A program made the position numbers and the translations under genes. Below the pieces are notes generated by a model. It was not told the DNA's origin. It saw only the letters and a list, made by a program, of their open reading frames with translations, and ran no database searches. From NCBI RefSeq assembly GCF_024169245.1, contig NZ_JALJWP010000001.1:4713501-4777500 (forward strand): 64,000 nt of DNA. Reading direction: 5' to 3'. This document shows, in pieces, positions 38,301-44,936 of this stretch. Within the stretch, counting starts at the first letter, position 1. Each line of letters opens with the position of its first letter. Source of the DNA: Pseudomonas koreensis. Its GTDB lineage: Bacteria; Pseudomonadota; Gammaproteobacteria; Pseudomonadales; Pseudomonadaceae.

Positions 38301-40427
38301 GATCAAACCTTTGTTCTGGTTGATCAATCTGGCGACGCTCAACCCCAGATCGCTGCCGGAAAGAATCTTGCCGCCGTCGCTGTTGTCCAGACGCAGGCCT
38401 TTGACGTTCATCAACAGGCTGCTGGAGATTTCGCCGCTGCGGTTGTCGATGTCATCGACCGTCAGTGTCAGCGCTTTAGTAGTGCCGACCAGACCGCCGT
38501 TGCGGTTATCGAGGGTTTTGCCGCTAAGGTTGAGATTGCCTTGTGCAACCAGCGCGCCGCCCTGCTGTTGCAGCAGGCCGATGGTCGCCAACAGATCGCC
38601 CTGGCTGGAAATCCGTCCCGCTGCGTTTTGAATCTCGGCGGCCGTAAGGTTCACCGGGCCGACTGCACTGACCAGGCCGCCGCTGTTATCCAGCCGGGTG
38701 CCGACGTAGGTCAGGCCAGCCTTGCCGCTGACCACGCCCTTGTCGCGGTTATTCAGTTGCGCGATATTCAAGTTCAGTTGCTGGTCGGCCTGGATCACCC
38801 CGCCCCGGTTGTCAACCACGTCGCCGCGCACGGCCAGCGTACTCTTGCCGATGACTTTGCCGTCGCCGTTGAGCAATGTGCCGGCCTGCAGATCGATGGC
38901 GCCTTTGGCCGAAATGTCGCCCTTGTTGCGGTTGTCGAGCGTGCTGCTGATGCGCCCCGTCAGGTTGCCGTCGCTGACCAGCGCGCCAGCCTCGCGGTTG
39001 TCCAGACTGGCCGCCTTCAGAAACACTGTGCGTGCCGAACCCATTACGCCGTCACGGTTGTCCAGCGCCCCGCTCAGATCGATATTGAGCCCCAGGTCAC
39101 CGAGAATTTGCCCGCTGCGGTTATCGAGCATGCCGCCGATGATGGCGATGTTCTGCGCGTTGAGCGTGCCGTTCTGATTGTTCAGGGTGTGCACAGCGTT
39201 GACTGTCAGATTGCGGCTGGCAGTCAGGCTTTTACCGCTGTTATTGAGGGTCTGCACACTCAGGCTCAGATCGCCGCTGACATTACGGCTGCCGTCAGCA
39301 TTCACGCCGGCTTCGATGGCGCCGGCGTTGGTCAACTGCCCGCCAGCGCTGAGGTTGATGCTGTTACGGGCGGCGAGGGTCTGGCGGTTGGTCAGGTTGC
39401 CTTGGGCCTGCACGGTGAGCGCGGTGCCTGCGTAGACCGGTCCTTGCGCGTCGAGGCTGGCGGCTTTGACGTTGACCGCGCCGGTGGCCGAGGTGTCGGC
39501 CAGACTCAATTGGCCATTGGCATCGAGCTGAATATCGCCGCCACTGGCGATCAGTTTGCCGTCGAGCTTCACCCCGACGCCGGCCTCGGTGCCGACGAGT
39601 CTGATCGCCCCGGCGTACATGCCACCGAGCGCCGAGGAGTCGATTGCCAGTTGCGGTTTGGCGCTGCCGTCATCGGCGCGGGCCGTGGCATTCAGGCTGT
39701 CGGCATTGACGTCGTTGCGACCGGCGACGATGGTCAGGTTCTGTGCCTGAATCTGCGCATTGATTTTCGCGCTGCGGGTGATGATTTCGAAGCGATCGAC
39801 GTTGGTCGCGTTGATGCCCGCGCCTTCGATGGCCACCGAACCCTGATCGACCTGAAAGCGATCCAGCCGGCCGTTTTCGATCACCGGTTTGCCAGTGGTC
39901 AGTGTGACGCGCGGCGAGTTGATGAAACCGCATCCGTTGCAAGTGATGCCATACGGGTTGGCGACAATCACCCGCGCCGACTGCCCGGCCACTTCGGTGT
40001 AACCGCGCAACTGGCTCGGGTTGCCGCTGATGACTTCGTTGAGAATCGCCTGGGCCGGACCGCTGTTTTTCAGGTTCGGGTTGCCGATGACGTGCCCGCC
40101 CAGTTGTGTGTTCGACGTTTGCGCCGCGCCGTTGTTGAGGATGACGCCCTGCGCACCGACGTTGTAATCATGGAACTGGTTATGCGACAGACCACTGCCA
40201 TTGGGCGTGGCGATGTTGATGATCGGCACACCGTTGCCGGCGCGGTCCAGCGAGGTATTGGGGTTGGCAACGACGATGCCATCGGCCTGCGCCCACATCG
40301 GTTGCCAGAACATGACGTTCGCCAGCAGGAAGGCCAGGCCGCGCTTGGGCATGCCCAGAAAAGTATCCTGTTTTTCTACGGCCGCGCGGGGCTGATCTGC
40401 GAGCGAGGTGTGGTCACGAACGTCCAT
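29358..40427 (-). CDS. cdiA: CdiA-type contact-dependent inhibition toxin (filamentous haemagglutinin family)
   Basis: Giant exported protein of 3689 residues. Residues 1-48 form a long signal peptide (PKRGLAFLLANVMFWQPMWA). The two-partner-secretion domain has the hallmarks NPNL (116-119), ANPYGI (157-162) and the CNGC pair (164-167). A very long stretch of haemagglutinin repeats follows, built on units like LDNRxGxIxSxGxL, then a second repeat region after about residue 2600 and a DUF637-like pretoxin zone (SFVMGPAGLGLVGGGFGGAV). The tip (last 85 or so residues) includes SGSTIYFPPG, STYIRLMPAG, GYWISVKNGQPINPATG and THVPLAP. This pattern is seen in small RNase-like (BECR-fold) toxin tips. 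Such proteins kill or arrest neighbours on contact. No VENN motif was seen. The gene follows cdiB by 26 bases. Confidence 0.93.
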   Translation of the reverse strand: MDVRDHTSLADQPRAAVEKQDTFLGMPKRGLAFLLANVMFWQPMWAQADGIVVANPNTSLDRAGNGVPIINIATPNGSGLSHNQFHDYNVGAQGVILNNGAAQTSNTQLGGHVIGNPNLKNSGPAQAILNEVISGNPSQLRGYTEVAGQSARVIVANPYGITCNGCGFINSPRVTLTTGKPVIENGRLDRFQVDQGSVAIEGAGINATNVDRFEIITRSAKINAQIQAQNLTIVAGRNDVNADSLNATARADDGSAKPQLAIDSSALGGMYAGAIRLVGTEAGVGVKLDGKLIASGGDIQLDANGQLSLADTSATGAVNVKAASLDAQGPVYAGTALTVQAQGNLTNRQTLAARNSINLSAGGQLTNAGAIEAGVNADGSRNVSGDLSLSVQTLNNSGKSLTASRNLTVNAVHTLNNQNGTLNAQNIAIIGGMLDNRSGQILGDLGLNIDLSGALDNRDGVMGSARTVFLKAASLDNREAGALVSDGNLTGRISSTLDNRNKGDISAKGAIDLQAGTLLNGDGKVIGKSTLAVRGDVVDNRGGVIQADQQLNLNIAQLNNRDKGVVSGKAGLTYVGTRLDNSGGLVSAVGPVNLTAAEIQNAAGRISSQGDLLATIGLLQQQGGALVAQGNLNLSGKTLDNRNGGLVGTTKALTLTVDDIDNRSGEISSSLLMNVKGLRLDNSDGGKILSGSDLGLSVARLINQNKGLISAVKGAATLNGTTLDNSGGTLNSLNGLVITLDDALINAGVISTEGVLTVNAARIDNGKGSLGSAGNLQLTSTGALLNQGGSISTDSALTLTSASLDNSHKGVIFGQGVSRVETGAFDNSDGGKLTSGAALTLKAGQVNNAAGRIASQQALDVSLSGLDQQGGELFSKSDLTLDLNHGQLNNQNGLINAPGTLLLKNLNGVNNQSGEISSQQAFALAAHSLDNSNGKLLSQQGLTLRIAAALNNLKGVISGASLDSHSASLDNHEGLISSRGELLLTADKTLNNQLGTVIADGQLTVTADELVNRAGNIAGKADASVQAKTVNNQKGQLIATGVLKLQADQLDNQQNGLLGSSKDMTLTVADLDNRGGEISSNGDLLVTGKKLDNSDGGKIFTGKGLTLTVDEVLNRSKGLIDAGAQFTLQGRSLANNGGQLLSQQGMSLNLTGAVDNTSGKVSSEGTLTVDTAKLTNVGGSLSSAADLKLDSDGSVDNQAGQIVTDGALLLASASLDNRQQGTLSGKGAVTVTTGAFDNSNGRLSSADTLNLTAGHVTNGGDGSIGSQNALTASVSGFDQQGGKLFSNTQLSLDLNHGQLNNIGGLINAPGALLLKQLNGVNNQGGTISSAETFTFTAQNLDNSNGKLLSNQGLTLRIAAALDNVKGMIGAAAIDAHAASLNNGGGNLVSRGDLDLTVDGLLRNDAKGLISAAQSLEISSGELNNRDSGLINSQGNLTLTATGLDSSDGGEVSASGDMDLKLTSLTQRGGRLLGDKAITLDLANGDFDNQRGLLTAQGPLTLKRLRDVNNQSGEISSNLGFDLIVRALNNTSGKIISGEKLLLRGTGLINQKGLISGWQGLTVNADSLDNRNSGTLSSKFADVSVDLKDALLNSDSGAVVAQGELTVKAGSVDNSNKGNLSSGAGQTLTLGGALNNDQGLIFSGAALDVVSTAFTNAGGSVNAEQAFTATASRLDNSGGQIASNDAITLGLSGELNNNAGKLASSGAMLLKGVTDLRNQNGQVASQKTLEVRTGSLDNSNKGTVAANDQLQISATGVVNNSADGLIYSQKAGVQLTAASLGNGKGSIQSEGALSLEVSGDFDNQSGKVIAQNGNVLVNAANIDNRGGILSSIKGALEARTVGVLRNGFDLNNNRQGGIIQAQALTLSALAGLNNNGGRISAQSGDSSITTTALDNSSGVLYSKGVLGVTGSDLENAGGQIAANRIDFGLTGALRNGTGVIESDTQLSVKAASVDNQNGRLRSLGNTGKTLFQIGGLLDNRNGVLETANVDMTLALGGFLNGGGQLNHVGRGKFDISTANVIGAGGSIVTGGLLELNADTWSNSNVIQAGRLHVNVREFSQTASGKLLASDSLQIRGNNWTNDGLIASDGLIDMRLTGNYGGNGRLTSLRDTYLSAASMNLGAAGSFAAGATSTIKIDGQLVNAGRITSGEDLTVNAGSLANHGTLGAAQNLVIKAPVLLNDRGLIFTGKDMTLGVGTLTNQSGDFYGLGNVVIAGYSDGTRAAGVYNISGSMESGGGFTLDADVFENRTEGPTASAERKLISGLIASSCGDCVGGTFNNFLATRETYQFIDTDNSASAVLNVGKDFVFHGGTFLNSKSTIAAGGGIDITAVSLKNIGTQSGTVEVTRQYNFEMGTGTTAQFMANVIMPYNQRNNPDFPFVYYVIAPEGLIRKAIAKTVGNGIVIVDAETGENVGSRKYGRAMSGYSAGFETSTPSLYDPNNLMAIPTELTQFQKGDPVEVSVNGAGAPGTTTGRNAVIQAGGKVSINATKGIENSVIQQDYSATGGTNKVADTSVGNSNTTVVRINSQLPPDLAQQQVNPLSLPGFSLPTGENGLFRLSDQGSSGGGAPGNIGPAPTWTVGSEKVDTQEHAVAATSGGPRNLFIDAPAAVSDSTRMVDTFDRKPSVMKAAGSRIDANVPVDSAGPGLHDRGNDMKESIDTRPVTRVTGLPDTKAPSNPHKYLIETNPALTDIKSFMSSDYLLDKLGFDPDQSAKRLGDGLYEQRLIQQAVTARTGQAFLDGQTSNEGMFKYLMNNAIASKDALNLSVGVGLTSQQVAALTHDIVWLEEHEVNGEKVLVPVVYLAQANGRLGPTGALIAGNDVTLIAGENLDNVGTLKATNNLSATAGKDLVNSGSIEAGNRLDLLATNNIINKAGGIIAGKDVSLTTRTGDVINERTITSMDDQYGTVTRHQDFADNAARIEAANDLTVKAANDINVIGGVLKSRQDMSLNAGRDVNVASVQVNDSASLGWRGAVSSVTQLGADIDAGRDFKADAKRDISVIASEIDAKRDVSIKATDNVVITSAADEDHSRSKNKNMTRQEDHVTQVMSGITAGGDVKLDAGKDLSVISSRVTAGDEAYLVAGDRLELLAAQDTDYSLYDMKKKGSFGKLKMQHDEVTDTKYVGSEIKAGGNLTLSSKGDQLYQVAKLESGNNITLDSGGAITFQGVKDLHDENHTKTNNSAGWVSSKGRGNTDETLRQTQMIAKGNIVIKAVDGLKIDIKDVNQQSVSQTIDAMVKADPQLAWLKDAEARGDVDWQRVKEIHESFKYENSGLGPAAQIAIAIMMSFVMGPAGLGLVGGGFGGAVATSLATTGVTSTINNKGDLGAAFKETFSAGSLKNAAIAGFTAGMLDYADTNWFAAGGSKTANILTSSNITDVAIRTTGRAIISSGISTTIGGGSFGDNFGAALLGEASSVAMATGFNWVGDKTIKFPDGSVEKVVAHALMGGLISQVMGGDFATGAAAAGLNEAAINALVFMAGDNQELQKSLSQLTGLIGAAAVSGDLTLGSEIAKYATEYNTQNHSHIDQMQGHNSVQEVDEELRHTLREHIPLQEQEALGDVTIPIDPGISPVIAGSILGLKVPPGGPKVPPKLEAFTNPPQSPVIPLTWTSKPGKTSGSTIYFPPGTDPSAPGSTYIRLMPAGSTPVPGLENGYWISVKNGQPINPATGGTGTRGHTHVPLAPDTFPPKR

Positions 40428-40453
40428 GTGGGCGGTTCTCTAAAAAGTCGTTA

Positions 40454-42160
40454 TCAGATGAAAAAGTCGAGGCGGAAATAGATCGGCGCTTCGCGCTCGG
40501 TCAGCGCGTCCGGTCGTTCCAGGGAATGCGCGAAAGTCACGCTGGCGGCCACGTGCTGGCCGCGGGCGAACAGCTCCAGCGAGTTGCTCGACATGCGCCC
40601 GTGCTGATCGCCGTTGTAGCGATCGCCACGAATCACGCCCTGGTCATAACCGAGGCTGGTACCGTATTCAGCGAACACCGGTTGCAGCCATTCGGCCGTT
40701 ACCGGACGACTCCAGCGCAGGTCGTTGCGCCAGTAGCCACCGCTGTCGCCGGACAGGGATTGATCCTTGTAGCCACGGATCGATGCCGAGCCGCCGAGGC
40801 TGGTGCGCTGCGGGCTGAACAGCACATCTTCGCTGCGCTGGCCGGTCATCAGGCTGCTGAAGCTGAAGGATTCGCCGAGCAATTTGAACGGCTGCAAATA
40901 GCTCAGGGTTGCGCTGTATTTGCGGTAGCGTGCGTCCGGTTCACCAGGGCCGGGATCGTGACTGCCCTGCGCATCGAAAGCACCGATGCCCTCCTGCACG
41001 CCAGCATCGAAGTTGACGAACGCGCTGCCGACACGACGGCCATGGTTGAAACCGAACTGCGCTTCGCTGATGCGATTGCTGCTCAGTTTGAGCTTGCTGT
41101 CTTCGATGAAGTTGTTGCTGCGCAGGTACGACAGCCCGGCACTGAGGGAAGTCTTGCTCACCGAGTCGCGATGGATCACGCGCTCGGCGCGCAACTGATG
41201 GTTTTCGCTGTCGCCAGTCTGCTTGAAGTTGTAGCCGTTGGCGGCGATCTGCGAACGGTATTCGCTCTGGCTGTAGGTGTAACTGAACGTCCACCAGCCC
41301 CACGGCAGGCCGTAATTGAGCATGGCGTTGTTGGAAGTGTGCTGGTGATCGGTCATCGCATCGTGACCGCCACGCAGGCTCAATTGGTCAGCCAGACCCA
41401 GCGGGCTGTCCCAGTCGAATGACGTGCCCCACTGCTGCTCGCCGGTGCTGCGCTGGCCATCGTTGCTGCGGGACAGGCCGGCGCACCATGGCTTCTGCGG
41501 CGTGTTGGTGACCCGCACTTCACTGCCGCCGACATTCTGCCCCGGCGCCAGCTCCATTTTGGCCTGATTGGACGGCAGGCGATTGAGCTGATCGACCATT
41601 TGCTCGATCTCGCGCAGGTTGACCAGTTCACCGCTTTTGCCGGGAAAGGCCATGGCCAGTTCGCGATCCGAGAGCCGGCTGTTTACCGCGCCTTTCATGC
41701 CTTCGAGTCTGCCTTCGACCACCAGCACTTTCAGGTGCCCGGCGGACAGATCCTGCTGTGGCAAGTATGCGCGGCTGGTGACCAGACCTTTTTCGATGTA
41801 AAGGTCGGTAATGACTTTAAGCAGCTCGTTGAGCTGCGGCACGCCGAGGCATTCGCCGATATAGGGTTCGAGCAAACCCGCCTTTTCGCGCTCCGACAGG
41901 CTGTCGGCGCCCTTGAGCTCGATGTCCTTGATGGTGAAACAGCGACTATCGGCGGGGGTAGTCGGTTGCGCTGGTCTGGCGTCTTTGCCGGGCAGGTCCT
42001 TGAGTTCTTCGAGACGCCGCTGTTGCTCTTCGAGCAAACGGTTCTGACGTTCACGGATCAGGTCGGTTTCACCGGGGGTGGGCGCAGCCCAGGCAGATTC
42101 AAGCGGAGAAAGGCAGAGCAGAGCCAGACACAACCGCGCCGTGAAGGCGGGTGGAAACAT
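40454..42160 (-). CDS. cdiB: CdiB/ShlB-family outer-membrane two-partner secretion transporter
   Basis: TpsB protein of 568 residues that exports CdiA across the outer membrane. Signal peptide to AWA (about residue 25), then a polar linker with RQNRLLEEQQRRLEELK, a POTRA region (CFTIKDIELKGADSLSER, LITDLY-like IEKGLVTSRAYLP and VVEGRLEGMK), and a C-terminal beta barrel. The conserved loop motif is SIRGYKDQSLSGDSG, matching the VRGY/F motif. It ends with an aromatic-rich RLDFFI, as outer-membrane proteins do. GAGGG precedes the start. It is the first gene of the cdiB-cdiA-cdiI operon; a 12-base palindrome lies 63 bases upstream. Confidence 0.95.
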   Translation of the reverse strand: MFPPAFTARLCLALLCLSPLESAWAAPTPGETDLIRERQNRLLEEQQRRLEELKDLPGKDARPAQPTTPADSRCFTIKDIELKGADSLSEREKAGLLEPYIGECLGVPQLNELLKVITDLYIEKGLVTSRAYLPQQDLSAGHLKVLVVEGRLEGMKGAVNSRLSDRELAMAFPGKSGELVNLREIEQMVDQLNRLPSNQAKMELAPGQNVGGSEVRVTNTPQKPWCAGLSRSNDGQRSTGEQQWGTSFDWDSPLGLADQLSLRGGHDAMTDHQHTSNNAMLNYGLPWGWWTFSYTYSQSEYRSQIAANGYNFKQTGDSENHQLRAERVIHRDSVSKTSLSAGLSYLRSNNFIEDSKLKLSSNRISEAQFGFNHGRRVGSAFVNFDAGVQEGIGAFDAQGSHDPGPGEPDARYRKYSATLSYLQPFKLLGESFSFSSLMTGQRSEDVLFSPQRTSLGGSASIRGYKDQSLSGDSGGYWRNDLRWSRPVTAEWLQPVFAEYGTSLGYDQGVIRGDRYNGDQHGRMSSNSLELFARGQHVAASVTFAHSLERPDALTEREAPIYFRLDFFI

Positions 42161-42222
42161 CTTCGATCCCTCGACAGAAAAAGTGACATCAAAATAGTGG
42201 CGCGATATTAGATGGCCATCAT

Positions 42223-42234
42223 TTTGACGTCAAA
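42223..42234. promoter_or_regulatory. Perfect palindrome TTTGACGTCAAA upstream of cdiB
   Basis: A 12-base perfect palindrome lies 63 bases upstream of the cdiB start and 150 bases upstream of the esterase gene. The gap between them (223 bases) holds no gene. It may be a binding site for the regulator of the CDI operon; the protein is unknown. Confidence 0.45.
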
Positions 42235-42383
42235 CTTATGTTTGCACCGTTCATCGGGGTTCGTCGCGCTTTCATACGTGTGAAACCAGCACCTGCGTAC
42301 AAGTGGCCGGCGCGCTTTGCGCGGATAGTGGACGTTGCCCATTCGGCATCTATTCTTGCCACACACCATCACAAGGAGTTTGC

Positions 42384-43202
42384 ATGAGCACCTTCAAGAC
42401 CCAAGACGGCACCGAGATCTATTACAAGGACTGGGGCAGCGGCAAGCCCGTGCTGTTCAGCCACGGCTGGCCGCTGGATGCCGACATGTGGGAATACCAG
42501 ATGGAGTACCTGAGCAGCCGCGGCTACCGCACTATCGCGTTCGACCGGCGTGGTTTCGGTCGCTCGGATCAGCCGTGGACTGGCTACGACTACGACACCT
42601 TCGCCGATGACATCGCCGGCTTGATCAATCATCTGGACCTGCGCGACGTGACCCTGGTCGGCTTTTCCATGGGTGGCGGCGACGTCAGCCGCTACATCGC
42701 CCGCCACGGCAGCGAGCGCGTTGCCGGCCTGGTATTGCTCGGCGCGATTACGCCGCTGTTCGGCAAGAAAGCCGACTTCGCCGACGGCGTCGACAAGTCG
42801 GTATTCGATGGCATCAAGGCCGGCCTGCTGAAGGATCGCGCGCAGTTCATCGCTGACTTCAACACGCCGTTTTACGGCATCAATCAAGGCCAGAAAGTCT
42901 CTGACGGCGTGCTCACGCAAACCCTGAACATCGCGCTGCTGGCATCGCTCAAAGGCACCGTCGACTGCGTAACCGCGTTCTCGGAAACCGACTTCCGCCC
43001 GGACATGGCCAAGATCGACGTGCCGACACTGGTGATCCATGGCGACGGCGACCAGATCGTGCCATTCGAAACCACCGGCAAGCAGGCCGCCGCGCAAATC
43101 AAGGGCGCTGAGTTGAAGGTCTACGCAGGTGCGCCGCACGGGTTTGCCGTGACCCATGCGCAGGCGTTGAATGAGGATCTGCTGGCGTTCCTCAACCGCT
43201 GA
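42384..43202 (+). CDS. Arylesterase / perhydrolase (alpha/beta hydrolase, PFE-like)
   Basis: Protein of 272 residues very close to the structurally known P. fluorescens arylesterase (PFE), which hydrolyses aryl and short-chain esters and has weak perhydrolase and bromoperoxidase activity. The catalytic triad is S95 (GFSMGG), D223 (HGDGDQ) and H252 (APHGF). The oxyanion-loop segment reads [11 protein letters not shown] with P30. In PFE the same place (position 29 without Met) is Leu, and the L29P variant is known for raised perhydrolase activity. CAAGGAG precedes the ATG at 42384, which gives the family length. No signal peptide, so cytoplasmic. Confidence 0.95.
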   Translation: MSTFKTQDGTEIYYKDWGSGKPVLFSHGWPLDADMWEYQMEYLSSRGYRTIAFDRRGFGRSDQPWTGYDYDTFADDIAGLINHLDLRDVTLVGFSMGGGDVSRYIARHGSERVAGLVLLGAITPLFGKKADFADGVDKSVFDGIKAGLLKDRAQFIADFNTPFYGINQGQKVSDGVLTQTLNIALLASLKGTVDCVTAFSETDFRPDMAKIDVPTLVIHGDGDQIVPFETTGKQAAAQIKGAELKVYAGAPHGFAVTHAQALNEDLLAFLNR

Positions 43203-43318
43203 TTTCCGCTTGGCACAAGCGGCCGGTAAATGCTGATCCACCAAGGCCCGCGCAATGCGGGCCTTGTGTTTTGCGCTATGGTATTTTTCTGCATCCGACA
43301 TCAGGAGAAGGAAATCCC

Positions 43319-43942
43319 ATGCTGCGAATTCTCGGCAAAGCCTCATCGATCAATGTGCGCAAAGTGCTGTGGACCTGTGCCGAACTGGACATCCCGTTCG
43401 AGCGCGAAGACTGGGGGTCGGGTTTCAAGTCGCCGAACACACCGGAGTTTCTCGCGCTCAACCCCTGCGCCATGGTGCCGGTGATTCAGGATGGCGATTT
43501 CACGCTGTGGGAATCCAACACGATCATCCGTTATCTGGCGACACGTTACGGCGGCGCTCATTTGTATCCGGCTGAGCCGATCGCCCGAGCGCGGGTTGAT
43601 CAATGGATCGACTGGCAGGCTTCGGAGTTGAATCGCTCGTGGTCATACCCGCTGATGGCGCTGGTGCGCAAGTCGCCGGATTATCAAGACCCCGACGCCT
43701 TGGCTGCTGGCTGCCGAGACTGGACGCGGAACATGCAAATCCTCGATCGCCAACTGCAGAAGACCGGCGCTTACGTCAGCGGCGAGCAGTTTTCCCTAGC
43801 GGACATTCCGATCGGGCTGTCGGTCAATCGCTGGTTCGAGACGCCGCTCGATCACGGGGACCTGGCTGCGGTGCGCGCCTACTACGATCGCTTGAATCAG
43901 CGCGACGGTTATCGTTTGTACGGGCGCAACGGCACGCCATAA
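43319..43942 (+). CDS. Glutathione S-transferase family protein
   Basis: Protein of 207 residues with a thioredoxin-like N-terminal domain ([35 protein letters not shown] forms the glutathione gamma-Glu site with E-S) and an all-helical C-terminal domain. The motif NPCAMVPVI holds the conserved cis-Pro. The first active-site residues look like the Ser/Cys type rather than Tyr. A start at 43319 has AGGAGAAGG just upstream. The substrate is unknown; the gene stands between the arylesterase and a convergent LysR regulator. Confidence 0.92.
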   Translation: MLRILGKASSINVRKVLWTCAELDIPFEREDWGSGFKSPNTPEFLALNPCAMVPVIQDGDFTLWESNTIIRYLATRYGGAHLYPAEPIARARVDQWIDWQASELNRSWSYPLMALVRKSPDYQDPDALAAGCRDWTRNMQILDRQLQKTGAYVSGEQFSLADIPIGLSVNRWFETPLDHGDLAAVRAYYDRLNQRDGYRLYGRNGTP

Positions 43943-43954
43943 AGACACGCTCGA

Positions 43955-44839
43955 TCAGGCTTGCTCACGCACCACGCCACGCTCTTCAAGCAAACGCACG
44001 AACATGCTCAGACTGCGCGACACGGTGCCCCGGCGCCAGACCAGCCATGTGGTCAGATAGCGAAAATCTGCGGTCAGCGGCCAGACGCTGACTGTCGCGC
44101 TGCCGGGCATGCTCTGCAGCATTTTGCGCGGCATCAGCGCCAGGCCGGCACCGGCGCTGACGCAGGCGAGCATGCCGTGGTAGGACTCCATTTCGAAAAT
44201 CTTGCCGGGCACGGCGGCGTCAGTGCTGAACCATTTTTCAAAATGGTGACGGTAGGAACAGTTGGAACGAAAAGCATAGATATTTTCGCCATTCACGTCT
44301 GCCGCACGCTCGACCGGTGAATGGTTGAGCGGCGCGATGATGACCATTTCCTCCTCAAACGCCGGCACGCCTTCCAGGGCCGGATGCAGTACCGGGCCGT
44401 CGACAAATGCAGCGGCGAGACGCCCGGCCAGCACGCCGTCGATCATCGTCCCCGATGGGCCGGTCGAGAGGTCGAGGTCGACCTTCGGATGCTGCTGGTT
44501 GTACGCCGCCAGCAGTTCCGGAATGCGCACTGCCGCGGTACTTTCCAGCGAACCCAAAGGGAACGCGCCCTGGGGTTCCTCACCTGCCACCGTAGCGCGG
44601 GCTTCCTGCACCAGATCGAGAATGCGCCGCGTGTACTCGAGAAAACTCCACCCGGCCGGTGACAGGCGCAGACGGCTTTTCTCGCGGATGAACAGATCGA
44701 CGCCGAGATCCTGCTCCAGCTGTTTGATTCGCGTGGTCAGGTTCGACGGCACGCGATGAATGTGCGTGGCGGCGGCGCTGATGCTGCCGTGTTCGGCCAC
44801 GGCCTTGAAGATTTCCAGTTGCACCAGATCCACGGTCAT
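43955..44839 (-). CDS. LysR-family transcriptional regulator
   Basis: Regulator of 294 residues. The helix-turn-helix is at about 18-37 ([20 protein letters not shown]), followed by the linker helix and an effector domain ([18 protein letters not shown], later [14 protein letters not shown]). The start at 44839 gives the standard LysR N-terminus ([12 protein letters not shown]). It is divergent from the semialdehyde dehydrogenase gene with 97 bases between, the classic layout for a LysR regulator and its target. Dyads in that gap are listed separately. The effector is unknown. Confidence 0.92.
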   Translation of the reverse strand: MTVDLVQLEIFKAVAEHGSISAAATHIHRVPSNLTTRIKQLEQDLGVDLFIREKSRLRLSPAGWSFLEYTRRILDLVQEARATVAGEEPQGAFPLGSLESTAAVRIPELLAAYNQQHPKVDLDLSTGPSGTMIDGVLAGRLAAAFVDGPVLHPALEGVPAFEEEMVIIAPLNHSPVERAADVNGENIYAFRSNCSYRHHFEKWFSTDAAVPGKIFEMESYHGMLACVSAGAGLALMPRKMLQSMPGSATVSVWPLTADFRYLTTWLVWRRGTVSRSLSMFVRLLEERGVVREQA

Positions 44840-44845
44840 TCTCCA

Positions 44846-44888
44846 ATCGTGAAAGAAACGATCTTTATTATTCAGTTTCCAGAAAACT
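44846..44888. promoter_or_regulatory. Candidate LysR operator region
   Basis: ATCGT-gaaagaa-ACGAT (44846-44862) and AGTTT-ccaga-AAACT (44874-44888) are two interrupted palindromes in the 97-base gap between the LysR gene and the dehydrogenase gene. Spacing and position fit paired LysR recognition and activation sites. Function is inferred. Confidence 0.5.
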
Positions 44889-44936
44889 AACACCACCCTA
44901 CTCTAGGCTCATCCGACGAACCTACAGGACAACGTC

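Noticed and set aside
29958..40481. Long open frames on the plus strand opposite cdiA (up to 1066 codons at 37281-40481).
   Set aside because: They mirror the repeats of cdiA in GC-rich DNA, have no family features or good ribosome sites, and are the expected antisense shadow of a long biased gene.
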